Assembly: GCA_029204225.1 (NCBI GenBank)
Contig: CM055099.1
Coordinates: 64,229,614 to 64,293,613 of the forward strand
Direction of reading: 5' to 3'
DNA: 64,000 bases
Origin: Diphasiastrum complanatum
Lineage: Eukaryota > Streptophyta > Lycopodiopsida > Lycopodiales > Lycopodiaceae
In this document: positions 33,559 to 46,218 of the stretch, one piece after another
Layout: each line of letters begins with the position of its first letter
Position numbering within the stretch: the stretch's first letter is position 1
The notes under the pieces: model-generated
The model's database searches: none
What the model saw: only the letters and a program-made list of their open reading frames with translations
What the model was told of the DNA's origin: nothing
Translations under genes and position numbers: made by a program

Positions 33559-35255
33559 CCTACTCTGATGCTCCAGATTTTTGGACCTCTCGCTATGCTC
33601 CAGATTTTTGGACCTCTCGCCAAAAGCTTTGATTAATCGAACTGGATGTTGCAAACTACAGATGGGCGAGTGAGAGTTCTTACCACTGGTTGGGTGTTGG
33701 ATGCTTTGAAGCTTCCTACTTGTGGGGAGCAATGCAAAGGAGGCTGAAGCACTAAAGGACTATTGCGGGCGTGAGAAACCAACTCCCGAATCCGGCTTTG
33801 CTCTGAAAAAATGCCAAGACGTTAATCTGATGTTGTTTTAAAGTTGGGTGGCTGAGGTGCTCACATGGCGGGTTCATCCCAAGTTTCTGAGCGGAGCCTT
33901 AGTTCAAGCAGCAATCAAGGCCTACAACGATGTTATAATGAATTGGGCAGAATGGACACTCGAGTGGATCAGACGAGATATCAGTCATTTTGTGACAGAA
34001 AAGAGTAAGCAACTGGAGTTTGCTCTACCTATTAACAAGATGATTGTTGTCTGGCTGAACCTGCCTGGGTTCCAGGTGATTTTGTTGTTAGAGATCATGA
34101 TTGTCCCTTGACTGATGCTGAGGGGCATAATACTATTCAAGCACAAGATGATGACCTGCCACGGAAATCTCGTATGAAGGCAATGGCCAAGCGGAGGTTG
34201 TCTATCCAGCCAAAGACACGAGTCAAGTGGAAAATTACTGGACCAGAGGCTAATGTTGAAGATGATGGTGATAGGTACTCGGATGTGAGTACCCCAGTTC
34301 ATGATTATGAGATGGCAAAAGGACTGCCAGATGATGAAGTCCCTGCATATGCTTCTGATAATATTGTGACCATTAATGATGACGTGGTTGTGAATGAGTC
34401 TTCTGCTGGTGCTGAACTGGGCAAAGCCACTAATCTTGACTCTGTAAATACTTCTATTAATCTGACTAAGGAAGTACCAGAGAGTCCAAAATGCCATTTT
34501 GTCCCAAAAGCTGCTAAACCTGAACAGACTGTTGCTGCGAATGTTGACGCCGGAGACTCAGTACCACCTGGGTTCATGAAGACATTGGTTGACATCTATG
34601 ATGGGTTGTAGGTCCTGACGTGAGAGACATTGTAGCATTCCAAGGCTGATACTCCCGTGAAATCAGCGAACCCACCTGTTGATGCTGAAAAGAATGTTTT
34701 CGGTAAGGGATAGTCGGTACCCTGCACTCTTGTCAATGCACAGCAGGTGCTTTATGATACTGGCGATACCACACCATGGGGTATTCTCGGCTACAGACAC
34801 TAGTAATGGTATCAACGGCCAATGGCTTGCAGCCAAGTGCATTGATACTGAATGGGTTGATGCCTGGATCGAAAGAACCTCTTTGGTAAAGGTCCAACTA
34901 TTGCAGAGCCTTACCGGTAGAACAAGAGGAACCACATAAGTGGAGATGCTTAAAGAGAATTTGACAGCCATCAAGACAAAATTGGCACTACTGAAGGCTC
35001 ACAATATCAACTTGTTGCGGGCTGAGGGGCATTTAGCGGCCACCAAGGCAGAATTTTATTAGTTGGAGAATGAAGTTCCATATTATCAGGCTATATATAA
35101 TGCAGTTGCTGCTCATGCCACTCAACTAATGAAGGAGCTTACCAGGCGATTGGATGATGAAAGGCTAAGACGGCGCCATAGTTCCTACGAGCTGTCTAAA
35201 TTCACGAATGAAAACCTTCATCACCTTAAGACTGAGTTGAGAAAACTGTAGGTCT
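33559..35255 (+). pseudogene. gag-like frame, part after the LTR complex
   Basis: Continues the frame broken at 17967, with a 29-bp tandem duplication (GCTCCAGATTTTTGGACCTC, about 33569-33622). Open pieces follow: 33848-34111 (AIKAYNDVIMNWAEWTLEWI), 34108-34611 (basic then acidic, probably disordered) and 34940-35255. The last, apart from one stop, is a long heptad-rich coiled coil (NAVAAHATQLMKELTRRLDD). Frameshifts and stops separate the pieces. The layout resembles plant retrotransposon proteins with a folded N-terminal part, a disordered linker and a coiled coil. I cannot name the family. Confidence 0.5.
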
Positions 35256-35484
35256 TGTCTGATACCAAGTGACCAAGTTTGGTCATGTTATCACGTGAAG
35301 TCACTTCCACAAGCTGTGGGACCATGTTTAGGGTACCGACCATTATTGAAGAATGCCACTTGACGTTTGGTGTGAACCAACAGGTATACCAACCAGTGCG
35401 ACTTTATAGTCGTCGTTTTGCTGTAACCACTCTAGTGTCCTTTCCCCTCCTATGTGAGGGATGCTTATACAGGCTCCACATGAT

Positions 35485-36170
35485 TGTAGCACCCTGGCGC
35501 GTCAGGGTGCACCAGCCAAGGGCTGGCCAAAAGGGCGCAAGCGGGCGTGCCAGGGGGCAGGCAGCGCCCAGGTGGCAACGGGTAGGGGACCGGCACCAGG
35601 TGGTTGGCGTCGGGCAGGGGCACCGGCATAAGGTGGGTGGTGCCGGGCAGGCCCAGGTGGCGCCGGGCAAGGGCACCAGCGCCAGGTGGGTGGCGCCGGG
35701 CAAGCCGAGGTGGCACCGAGAACCAGGCACGTGGCACTGGGCATCTTCACACCCACTTACACACATGTGAGTAAGCAGGTGGGTTCAGTTATATATAGGT
35801 ACTGGTTTATTTCAGAGATTTGCTTATGGGATAAACCCTGGTGCCCGACACGTAGCACCAGGGCAACCAGTTTAAAAAATAAATAAACTTCCTTGCCTGG
35901 CCCACCGTGACGCGTGCGCAGGGTGCTAAAAATAAGAGGAGCCTGCTTATACATAGGCGCTTGTGCTTTCTTTTTACATATCAATATCTGAGAGAGAGAT
36001 AGTGAGAAGCAAGTCTGATATCTGCTCTTTTGAACTTTGTTGTTGATCACTACTAGCCTGGTTGTTCGGAATGCTCTGAGACTGAACATTTGAACTTTGT
36101 GGACTTTGAACTAGATCTGCATAGCCAAGCTATGTTCTGTTAGGATAAATACTACCAAAACCAATACTAC
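35485..36170 (+). repeat. LTR-like block with GC-rich minisatellite
   Basis: Starts TGTAGCACCCTGGCGCG. From about 35540 to 35725 it holds three or more imperfect units built on GGTGGGTGGCGCCGGGCA. It continues with TATATATAGG (possible TATA box) and an AG-rich leader, and ends near ACTACCAGAGCCGGG, which resembles a mutated primer site. It lies just after the coiled-coil frame and may be its 3' LTR. No partner copy is found. Confidence 0.4.
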
Positions 36171-36655
36171 CAGAGCCGGGTCGAATAATCTCTCTAATCA
36201 TAAATGTTACTCTAAATATATGTATTGTTAGACGCATCAAAAAGACATACTATTTAGATGGCAACCAAGATACCAAGACTACTAGGGCCTCTGAGTTGGA
36301 GCACCTAGGACGTCTACCATACCAACGAGCCCAAGTGTTTAATGATTCTACCTCAGCGACAAATGTTTACTGATTCTCTCACTGTCTACTGAGGCTTCTT
36401 CTAAAGATCGGAAATAGTTTGGCACCTTGTTTGGTTCGGGTCAGTTCCTGCCTGTTACCAGGCTTCACGGGTTTCTTATGAATTACTCCTTTTGATTCAT
36501 TACCTGTTTCAGGTATAGGGATCTGATATTCGTTGTAATGTTGTTTTATCCTGCCTGTCAGAGGATACTCGGGTTGGTTAACTCTTGAGCAACACTCACA
36601 TCAAATGAAAATGTGTAAGTCATGATGCTCAACAGTGGATCAGAATGCTACTCGA
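36171..36655. other. no recognisable gene
   Basis: Nothing assigned between the LTR-like block and repeat R1. Confidence 0.4.
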
Positions 36656-36659
36656 TTGA

Positions 36660-37830
36660 GCACCTAACAGTTTCCTACTTCTATTGCTGCAAATCGAAAT
36701 AAACAGATCAATGCGAAACTGAAACTAAACTAATCATGCAACAAGCCACAAGCAAGGAACAAGAAACAAAATAGATAGCATTAACAATGTTCCAGAATCA
36801 AGATACACTCATCTCTCAATTCTTGGACATCCCAAGAACACAAAGAACTAGAATGTATATGGATTTGTAAGATCTAAACCACAATTCTAGCCTCAATGGT
36901 TTACCTCAATGCTAAATTCCTAATTTAATCTACAAACAAGAAATTTAATCCACAACTAATCCACAATGCATAAGGAAAGAAAGCAAGAAATTAAACTAAA
37001 TCCACATCCACACATGCAAGAATGGAAGGGCATGATCATAAAAGCATCACTCAAGAAAGTCATCATGATCAAGGAGCCAGACGTTTGCCAAAACTTGTGG
37101 AGGATCTTCTTATTCATAAACAGGAATAGAGACAATACATATAAAGCTCCCTCATGGAAGAGGGGACCCCATAAATAAGCAAGAGGGTTGCCTTGGTGGA
37201 GCCCAAGTGGCAATTCTACAATTTCATAAATCACAAGTGGAATTGTTCTCTCTACTAGAGGTCACCATCAAGAGGTGGCTCACTCTACTTTCCTTAAGAG
37301 GGGTCTAGACACCTTCATTATTTCAAATGCCTAGAAATACTAGCTCCTACATGGTCATTCCATCATTTGGGATCACCACGAGGCTCACATAAATTCTAGC
37401 TGTCATTCTAACTAGCATTTCTCGGCTCCCATACTCAGCTCTCAGTCTTTATCCATCTCTTTTTTCAAAGACCTCCTCGGTCTAAGGTGAGAGGTGCTCT
37501 TGGTTAGCTTTGGCCTTGTATCTTGGGGATTCATCGGAATGAGCCAACATCATCTCATTCCTAATGCGTTGAAGGACCCACTACAACGCATGTCGAAATG
37601 ATATTGCTTCGCTCCCGCATTGGCATCTTTGACCTAGGCACTTGGAAAAGCATAGATCCTCGTTCGCTTGCATAAAACTAAGTGTTTATTGCTGCCGATC
37701 TTTGCCACGAAAATGGTTTCCGCAAGTTGTCGCAATTTAACCAAAAATCCTATTGTCGCAGATGGTAGATACTTGCAAAATTGGAGAGCTCCCAGCAGCT
37801 TCATAAACCATCATGCTTGAGCATGTCTTT
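36660..37830 (+). repeat. dispersed repeat R1, copy 2
   Basis: Aligns with the reverse complement of 12.9-13.8 kb from the AAGATCTAAACCACAATTCT region (36869) to the CACTTGGAAAAGCATAGATC region (37640). It is somewhat longer than copy 1. No coding capacity is left. Confidence 0.6.
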
Positions 37831-37849
37831 TGTGTCCTTCTCTCCTTAA

Positions 37850-39400
37850 CGCTTCATGGTCATCTTCCTTGTGCTCATTTCTTTTCCCAGGGCTTCGAAT
37901 ATCTAAAACTGTAATTTGTTGCCAAGTTGGAGTGGTCCCAAATATTCTCATGTCCCTTGTATGAACCTGAATTTCTGCCAGTCTTCAATCATTGTGACAT
38001 ACCGTAAAGACATGAAGGCCGCTCGATAGTAGAGTCGGGCCATCATACAATGGTCTTCATCAGACTACAGAGCTAACTGGGATTGATTTTAATTGGCAGA
38101 TCCAAACCTCGATCGTAGAAATAATCTTGATTCATAAGGAATGCCAAGGATCGGCAATAGTCTAAACTTTCTTTCGCACACGTGTCGGCACTAGATTTGT
38201 GCTTGTGGCCGAAGTCCAGTAGCTGCATTCGTTACTCATCATAAGATGAGCGCTCTGAAATTCTTGGGATTATTGGCCAATTGATAGCCTCATCCCTTGG
38301 TTGCTCCATAGGCCATGGATCTCTTCTTTTGACGGGCATGTAGAATGGATCGATTCATTTCCAGGATGGTGCCCATAGGTATTCTTGCAACCTCCTATTG
38401 TCATTCAGAGTTTTATCTCCATTTTGGTTGTGGATGGACGGCTGCAATAATGTTTGACCTTGTAGGATATTGGCTTTGGTCCAGGTCTTTTTTTTCGCCT
38501 CTCATGAATCGGGAGTATTTTTTTCTAAATTTTTCGGATTCTCAAGTATCAGCCATCTTAGGCTTTGGCTCGATCTGCTAGGTTGTCTTTAGCTTTTACG
38601 GGGGCCTTGCCAAATATTCATCAAAGGCCTTGGCACCTTTGTCTTCATTTCTAGCCCTTTCACTGGTTGAGGGCTTAGCTTCACTTGTGTTGCAAAAAGC
38701 TTCGAGTGGTAGGTTGCTTAACTTGGGGGTCACGAATCCCTTCAGTATCAACTTGGGTTTCAACTATGTCGGGTGGGTTGTGATCGGGGGTGAGGGTGGC
38801 ATGAATCTTGTGGGTTGACCAGGGACAGGATTCTTGACGAGATTGAAGGCGACATTGGGAGAGCTGCGTTGTTTCACAAACTCATCCCGCTGGGGCCTTG
38901 TATGTCTCGGGAGCTCCCTGGCATGGCTTCAAGGGTCGACTCAGGTGGGAATGAGGGAATGATGGTTGGGGGGGGGGGGGACAGGGTGTGTGGGTATGAA
39001 GGTTTGAGAAAATTCCAACATTGAAAAATGGAAAGTTTTGTAGCCAGGTAGTGGGCTAAGAGACTTCCAGAAGCAGCTTCTGTCTCCTTTCCATCCGATC
39101 CATAATACCATCCAACTGATATGTTGACCCGTTGTGTCCTACAACATCATCATCTCTATCTTTGTCCCTTGGCTTTCGTTCGGAATTTCCTGCTTGGGCC
39201 TTGCACGAAGTGTTCCACAGTTTCTTCACTTTGTCTGAAACCTTTTGTAGGTCCTTCGTCACTTTGTAGGTCCTTCGTCACTTGTTCCAACTACTTCTGG
39301 GACTCTTGGATGACCTTTTCCTGTTTCTCAGCAACTCACTTAAAATTTTCCTTGTTAGCCTCCCTCTCTTGAATAAGCTTGAAAGAAAAACACCATTTGT
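37850..39400 (-). mobile_element. decayed gag-like region
   Basis: On the minus strand a charged, coiled-coil-like frame (39262-39056: KDLQKVSDKVKKLWNTSCK and RDKDRDDDVVGHNG) is followed by pieces such as PMEQPRDEAINWPIIPR and KESLDYCRSLAFLMNQDYFY at about 38300-38080. They lie in changing frames. The order and composition suggest a retrotransposon gag or structural protein. It sits right after R1 in the opposite orientation. The family is not identified. Confidence 0.3.
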
Positions 39401-39489
39401 CAAACAAGTGCCTCGTGCATGGTATGGACATATTGTATATTACTTTCTCTCTCACAAGTTTATGACAACAAGTTCAGATCCAAATATTT

Positions 39490-39695
39490 ATAAACAATGA
39501 CAACATTGCCTTAGTTGTACTAGTTATATATACTATATGTTGATGACATAATTATTATGGGCAATGTGAGAATCTCATTCATTCTATCAAAGCCAATTTG
39601 TGCAAGCAATTTGAAATGACAGATTTAGATCTTATGTATTTTTGCTTGGGGGTTGAAGTATGGCATAATGGCAATGATATCAGATTAACTTAATA
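39490..39695 (+). mobile_element. Ty1/copia reverse transcriptase fragment
   Basis: ILYVDDIIIMGN, the catalytic YVDD box, is followed one frame over by ENLIHSIKANLCKQFEMTDL and a YFCLGVEV segment. This is the standard copia RT order. About 200 bases remain, with one frameshift. Confidence 0.85.
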
Positions 39696-39699
39696 TTAA

Positions 39700-40857
39700 T
39701 AGTTTAAAAATCAATTAATATAAATAATTCAAATTTTAGCCAACGAGGCCCAATTTGAGTGTTGTCTAATTTGACTAGTAGCTAACATCATATTGAATTA
39801 TGATGAACTAAACTGAGTTAAGTTGGGCAAGTGATTATCAAGTTATGGACTATCCAAATTAGGCTTAATCATGGCCTAGAAAAAGTAGACCACTAAGAAC
39901 TCCTAGCACACAAACACATGTTCAGCATGGCCTATACTCTAGAATGGCTCTTTTCCTAATGTTATAGATCTATAATGAATCCGTTGTCTAAATTTTGTAC
40001 AGAATTGACACTCTGTACCATTATATGACCTCCTTACACAGTCATCTCTAGTAGAAAAGTAGACAATGTGCAAGCTTAAAGTCAACATACTCCAAATTGA
40101 TCTATAGGGCACCATTATTTGTCTTTGCTAGGAGTCTATTGATAGGATGATCCTCCATAAGCCCTAAAAATTTCATGATGCCAATATGTTAAATGGACCA
40201 AAATTATCCTGGTCTACTCCGGCCTCCCTCTTTATTTGCTGGCCCAATTCGTTGGGCTTAAAAATCTTGGAAGGGCTGAAAATATGTCAAATATCAACTT
40301 TAATGTTTTGGATTTTCCTTAAAAGCTTCCACTGTCGCTTCTCCAGATGCCTCTCAATTTTTGCGTTGAGCTCGTCCTCATCAATTACAATACAACCTAG
40401 TACAAAGAACTTGCAACAAACAAAAACAAAAACAAAAGACAAACAAAAATTTGAAACAAGATAGAAACCTTTGTGTTTTTTGTTCATTGTTGTTCGTCTT
40501 GAGAAAATTCTTCTTCCTGAACCTAACTTCCTCCTTATCACCTCCTGCTAGCCACTCTGCCCTAGACTCGCCAACTCATCACTCTCCGACTCATCACTTG
40601 ACTCTCCCATTGACTCTCCCATCTTCTCTTCTGTATCCTCTCCCATATCTGGTGTGAATGCGCCTCCCATCCCTCCCATCTCTAGTGTAGATGTGCATCC
40701 CTCCCATCTCTTGTGTAAATGCCGGCATGTAGGTTTTCATCATAGCCATCCCTTCATATTCGTCCCTTCATGTAGGTTCTCATTAGTGCAACTCACTGGC
40801 CTCAGTTATGTTGGATGGATATAGAAATTGTTGGCTGGGAGATGGAGCTTGTTGTTT
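39700..40857. other. no gene; CT- and C-rich patch
   Basis: AT-rich DNA, then a region of repeated CCCATCTC / GTGTGAATG-type motifs at 40540-40740. Open frames are featureless. Confidence 0.4.
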
Positions 40858-40860
40858 AAT

Positions 40861-41302
40861 GAGAAAAGAAGTTTGTTGAGAGAGGGGGGAAGGAGCTACA
40901 AGCGTGCCCACCCTTACCAATACAAGATCAAACACTTTATGGCCATTATGATGAGAATGCACAATCTGCTTGGTTCAAGACAATGACTACTTGTTGGGCA
41001 GAATGGATGAATGAGAAAGGAGTTTATTGAGAGAGGAAGGAAGGAGCTACCAACGTGCCCACCCTCAGGGATACAAGATCAAACACTTCATGGCCATTAT
41101 AATGAGAATGCATGGTCTACTTGGTTCAAGACAATGACTGCATGTTGGGCAGAATGGATGAATGTGAAAAGGAGCTTGTTGGAGCTATCATCGCACCAAC
41201 CCTTACCAATACAAGATCAAACACTTCATGGCCATTATGATAAGAATGCATGATCTGGTTGGTTTAAGACAATGACTGCTTGTTGGACAGAATGGATGAA
41301 TG
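40861..41302. repeat. three tandem units of about 150 bp
   Basis: Units start at 40861, 41013 and 41164 (the last is shorter). Each contains GAGAAA or GTGAAA...GGAGCTA, ATACAAGATCAAACACTT and GGGCAGAATGGATGAAT. Units 2 and 3 stay open in one frame and give the repeated peptide IQDQTLHGHY. The 152-base step between units 1 and 2 breaks the frame, so coding is doubtful. Confidence 0.85.
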
Positions 41303-42100
41303 TTCTCCTATTGACTCAGGTGTGCTATCTATCCTCTGCTTGTTGGATGCAACACATCACTGATCAAGATATCTTCCACATGCACTTTAGTAGCTAGGCT
41401 ATAGATGAAATTCTCAATAATCAGATAAGTTTTATCTCCACCATGTATTCAATCCACATATCGTAAACGGAGACATTAAATCTAGAATATCTTACTAGAT
41501 GAGAAATTCAAGGCTCATGTAGCAGACTTAGATTACAAAGAATGGTGGCGAGTTTAGTTACACATGTTACAAGCGAAATGACACAAACGTCCTTGTAATA
41601 CATGTCTCCTAAGTATGGGCAAACCTACATGTAAGCCACACAAAGTGGAGATGTTTCAACTTTGGAATAATCATTCTAGAGCTCCTAACAAGGCAGTGCC
41701 CCTTGGATGTCTCTTAGACCGATGGCCCACTCGATTTGGTAGCTTGGGTCAAAAAGATGAAAACAAAATGCAAACCACACTATACAATTGTTTATGTTTT
41801 ACTATCATGATCATGTAATCGAGCAACAATGGTGACATGATCGTTTGTGCTTGTTGTACACATTAGTGAATAGTAACTTCACTATTTGGAGGCCTATTGT
41901 TGGAGGCCAAGTTCTAGTTGCTCATATTTTTCTATCACAAGGATATAAAAAACTTACAGGTGATTTCTAGTCTATTGTGTTATTGTTCTTAGACCTAAGA
42001 AATTGTGTTCTAAATTTGTCCTCCCTATTTGTATAGGATGTTAGATATCTTTCATATTTGTTGCTAAAACCTGGAAGAACTACTATCAACGTGATTTTTC
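41303..42100. other. no recognisable gene
   Basis: One 67-codon frame (41615-41818) with no known domain; nothing else. Confidence 0.4.
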
Positions 42101-42103
42101 ATC

Positions 42104-43011
42104 TTATAAATGAACAACTTGGTGGTTTAGGATCAAAGGCTGTGCAGTATATCTGGGTGCATGGTCAATGAAGGAGCGAGAGGGAGATGGTGAGGCTAAT
42201 ATGGAACCCAAATGGAAAGACATGAAAGAGTGGTCAAAGAGAGTAGTGAAAAGAATTTGGAAGTGTGATATCAGTGGGATAAGGAATGGTGACTCCATGA
42301 GGTAGTCAACGACACTGTGTCCGCCACTGTGGGGATGGCATGTGTAGCTACTCGAATTAGGCATGTGTAGCTACTCGAATTAGGCCAACGAGGTAGGCCA
42401 TTATAAATGGCTAACTCATGGGCTTCGTGAAGCTGCAACAGATACTCTCCATATATAGTGATAGGACCATGTGAATCAACTAAAATCCTAGTAACTCCCA
42501 TGTCATCACAATCAACGAAGCATGTGCATAGACGTGTATGCGTATAACTGCCCAGCAGCATCATGAAATTCAACTTGTCATGTAGCATTCCTGGCATTAA
42601 AGTCACCAGTGAGAAGAACATATCCTCGATCAACAAATCTAATAATATTTGCATAAAGATCAACATACAGAGAACCTATGCCCTCCACAAATGAAGAGGA
42701 ATCTGAAGGAAGTAGCAAGGTGGAATAAAGAGGTCCCTATCCAAGCCAATATCACGCCCAGAGAGGCAAACCCAAATATAACGTGCATGTCCATCATGCA
42801 TGATGAACTCCATAATTGGGTGTAATGTCTACAAACATGCAACTCCACCTGATCCTTTATTACTCATGGCTCTCATCTTTGTCATATACACTGAAGATTC
42901 CCATCTATATTCCAAAAATGTAGGTACTCCTCTGACCTGGCTCTCATGTGCCTCCATAAGCTCTTGATATCCTCTTTGAGAAGGGTTTTTTCCAGGATTA
43001 TTGCTTACCAT
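42104..43011 (-). mobile_element. LINE ORF2 endonuclease (EEP) relic
   Basis: On the minus strand, pieces in several frames give GGVACL, then GYVLLTGDFNARNAT (the GDFN motif of AP-type endonucleases). Next come YGEYLLQLHEAHELAIYNGL and RWPNSSSYTC, and finally GGHSVVDYLM (the SxxDY end of the domain). Order and spacing match the endonuclease of non-LTR retrotransposons. A 21-base segment around GTAGCTACTCGAATTAGGC is tandemly repeated at 42340-42385. No RT is attached. Confidence 0.8.
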
Positions 43012-43044
43012 AACTCTTGGACTGATACTTCTTTGATTTTTTAA

Positions 43045-44049
43045 ATGAATTCTAAGATTAGGTTGATAGAATTGTTTGATGGAGACAACTTCATGTCCTG
43101 GAAACTCAAAATGAAAATGTTGCTGATTGAGAAAGACCTATGGGAGGTAGTTTTTGGTGCAGACACTAAGCCACATGATAAATTGACTAAAGTCAAGGCT
43201 TTCAAAAGAAAGGATGCAAAAGCATTGGCAAGTATTATTCTGAACCTGAAAGATACACAACTTGCTCATGTCAGTAAGGACACTATTGCCAAAGAGGCTT
43301 GGCAGGTCCTGACAGCAATCTATGACACAAAGAACTTGGCTCACCAGGCTTATCTACACCTAAAATTCTTCACAACCAAGATGTCGAAAGGGACATCTAT
43401 CATAGATCATGTCAGCAATATGAGAATAATGGCTGATCAGCTAGCTTCTCTGAACTCATCCATCTATGACATAGAATTTATGTCAAGCCTATTGACCAGT
43501 CTACCAGTTTCTTACAAGATATTGAGCATCTCCTTGGGGGGTCAGCTTGGCAAGATGAATACTGAAGAAATGATTGGCCAACTACTGCAAAAAGAGATGT
43601 ATCAAAAGGGGGAGAGCTCGACAATAGAAGAACTTCTGATCAGCAAGATGGAAAATACTTCCATATAAGAGAATGAGAAAGAGAAAAATGCAATTAATGA
43701 GCAGTGTCTAATACAACAAATCAAAGTGAAAGGCATGTTTAGAGGGAATTGCCACTACTGTGGAAAGTTTGGTCATATGGCAAAGGTCTGTAGGAAGAAA
43801 CAGTATGATTCAATAAGGCAAGAAAATAACCTAGCTGACCAAAACAAGCAGCTGCTTGTTGCAGCATTCTTTGCCTCAAAAGAAACCCCAGTCTGGTATA
43901 TTGACTTTGGGGCCACACAACATATGACCTACCAGAGAAAGCTTTTGACTAATTATCAGAAGGTCTCCACCCTTGCCAGTGTATTATTGGGTGACAACAA
44001 CTCATACAAAATTGAAAGAAAAGGAGATATTATTTTCACTATAAACTAG
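43045..44049 (+). mobile_element. Ty1/copia gag and protease, truncated
   Basis: The ATG at 43045 opens a 207-residue gag (ELFDGDNFMSWKLKMKMLLI ... LLQKEMYQKG) ending in one stop at 43666. Downstream in another frame are a zinc knuckle CHYCGKFGHMAKVC and the protease region WYIDFGATQHMT, followed by a [15 protein letters not shown] stretch. The usual DSGAT active site reads DFGAT, so even the open part is probably dead. The element stops at 44049, about 70 bases before the (GA)n tract. No integrase or RT follows. The gag resembles that of the relic at 9.7 kb. Confidence 0.9.
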
Positions 44050-44117
44050 CAAAGTGTGCCCCCATCGATGGTGGACGGCCGATGGTGTGTCTGTGTTCAC
44101 GCACGAAGGCGTGCGAC

Positions 44118-44284
<167 letters not shown>

Positions 44285-44760
44285 AAATAAGTAAAAAATT
44301 CAAGAAAAAAGGTGGGAGGGGGTATGGGGTACAATGCCCCCCCCCCACTCCCCTTCTACCCCCTCGCTTGCCCCTTCCACTATACTCGCTCCCTCCCTTC
44401 TCTCTCTCCCACCCCCCAAGCCGCTAGCCTGATTGGGGGCTCAGCTGCCCGGGGGTGCCATGGCACACCCCCCCTTCCAGGAAAGCGCAAAAAAGGGGGG
44501 GAGCGGAGGGGTCCCCGGCAGCGTGAGCTGTCCATGTACCAGGAAAGTGCGAGGGGGGGTACTCGTTGGGTGGGCTTCATGTTTTTAAAAAAGAGTCCCG
44601 GATAGCTCACACTGGCCGTCATAAGAATACGTTTCCCCGGCCACTTGGGCGGACATATATAAAAAAAAAATTTAACAATTTTTTTTTATGAAAAAAAGGG
44701 TCCTAGGCAGCGCCGAGGCTTCTTGAGCGTGACGGGCAGCGTGAGCTCTTTGATTGTTGC
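44285..44760. other. C/G-homopolymer-rich segment
   Basis: Alternating poly-C and poly-G patches with a second palindromic stretch (GGGGGTGCCATGGCACACCC at 44451-44470). No gene is visible. Open frames on both strands are composition artefacts. Confidence 0.5.
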
Positions 44761-46200
44761 AGCCGGCCCCGCAAGGCCACAAGGCATCCAACAAGTGTTG
44801 AGCTTATAGACTGTCTCTTTTGCATGTTGTACCCTTCAGAAATGATTTGATTGCCTCTTCAACAGCAGGCGCATCCACTTCAAACGGGGCAACATTGATC
44901 TCACTCACTAGGATGGCAATTGGAGGTTTGCACAGACCATTTGTTTCCTCAGCCTTCCTTTCTCATGTCTCCCGATTGTATTCAAGTTGGTAGCAGCCTT
45001 TCTTCGTTGGCTTTGCATAAGTGTTCTTACATCAGCGTTGCAAATTGACGTGCAATTCTAAATCCTAAAAATCAACCACTGCACAAGTTCATCGCAGGAA
45101 AGGAAGACAGCTAGGATTCAGAGTTGAAGTGTTATTCCTAGTTGGTAGCAGCCTTTGATCGTTGGCACAATTAGTATCCTGAATGACAACTGAGGTTGTT
45201 TGTTTATGAGCAAGAATGGATGATCACACAGACGAGCCAAGCACATCGACCTGCAATATCCACATGATGAGGAAAAGAGTATCGACAACATGTATTGGTG
45301 AAAAAAGAGAACTCAGAGAGGGCAAGAAAAAATAGAGATGAAAATTAAGTAAACAATACATGATGCCATTGCAAACAACAGGTCGCATTTGGGCATCAAA
45401 AGACATGTTAGCAGTCTTTGTCCACACATTTTTGGAGGATTTTTAAACGAGACTTCATAATGAAGAAACAAATTTTTTTTTTTTTACAAAAAACCAAAAC
45501 TTCAAAAAGTGAAGGGTTGAAGTGATTCTCTCTCACTTGGAAAAATCTAGATTTTTTTTTTTCAGAATTCTGGCCCATCTCCACTAATTTGATTAAAACT
45601 TATTCAATATTGATTTGAATCATAGAATCTCAGTACCTCTAAAAAGCTAACAACAATATTTATCAGCCTATAGGATCAGATCAATGATTGAAGGTGATTT
45701 GGTAGGTCGAATTAGCAACAGAACATGCTTGAAATTTTTGAAGGAAGAAAAATAGTAAAACTAGAGCTAGAAAACAAGATTTGTCATAACTTTTTGGATA
45801 CTAATCCAAATGACCTGCCATATAGATCAAATCAAAGCTAAGACAATGCTCTAAAATTCTATATAGAGAAACTTGAGATTAAACTCAGATCAGATCTGAA
45901 AAATTCAAACAAAGTAAAAGCAAAATTCTAGTCACCTATCTTGACAGCTTTTGGGAAAAGTGCAATAACTTTTGTATCTCTTATCCAAATGCCTTGAAAA
46001 TTGTTGAAAATGAAAGCTAAGAAAATCCTAAAAAGTACTGAATCAAATTAGAAATGAAAAATGAAATTGAATGCTAAAAGTTTGTCTGAACAGTACTAAA
46101 AAATTCCAAGTTAAAAATTGTCAAAAAGAAAGCTACAAATGCAATAAACTTATCAAATCCAATGAAAGTCACATAGAATCATCATGAATTTAGGATCTAT
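44761..46200. other. no gene; probable leader of an LTR element
   Basis: AT-rich with T runs, ending at a primer-binding-site complement at 46201. If that site is real, this is the decayed interior of a minus-strand element. Confidence 0.35.
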
Positions 46201-46212
46201 GCTCTAATACCA
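46201..46212 (-). other. tRNA-Met primer-binding site (minus strand)
   Basis: GCTCTAATACCA is the complement of TGGTATTAGAGC, one base off the consensus TGGTATCAGAGC. It sits six bases left of a putative LTR end. Confidence 0.5.
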
Positions 46213-46218
46213 AGAAAT

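Noticed and set aside
18629..33632. Recurrent 60-150 codon frames in the LTR complex, repeated four to six times
   Set aside because: They recur because the LTRs are copies of one another; they lie in LTR DNA on both strands and lack any protein motif.
35404..35766. Pro/Ala/Cys-rich minus-strand frames
   Set aside because: Composition artefact of the GC-rich minisatellite.
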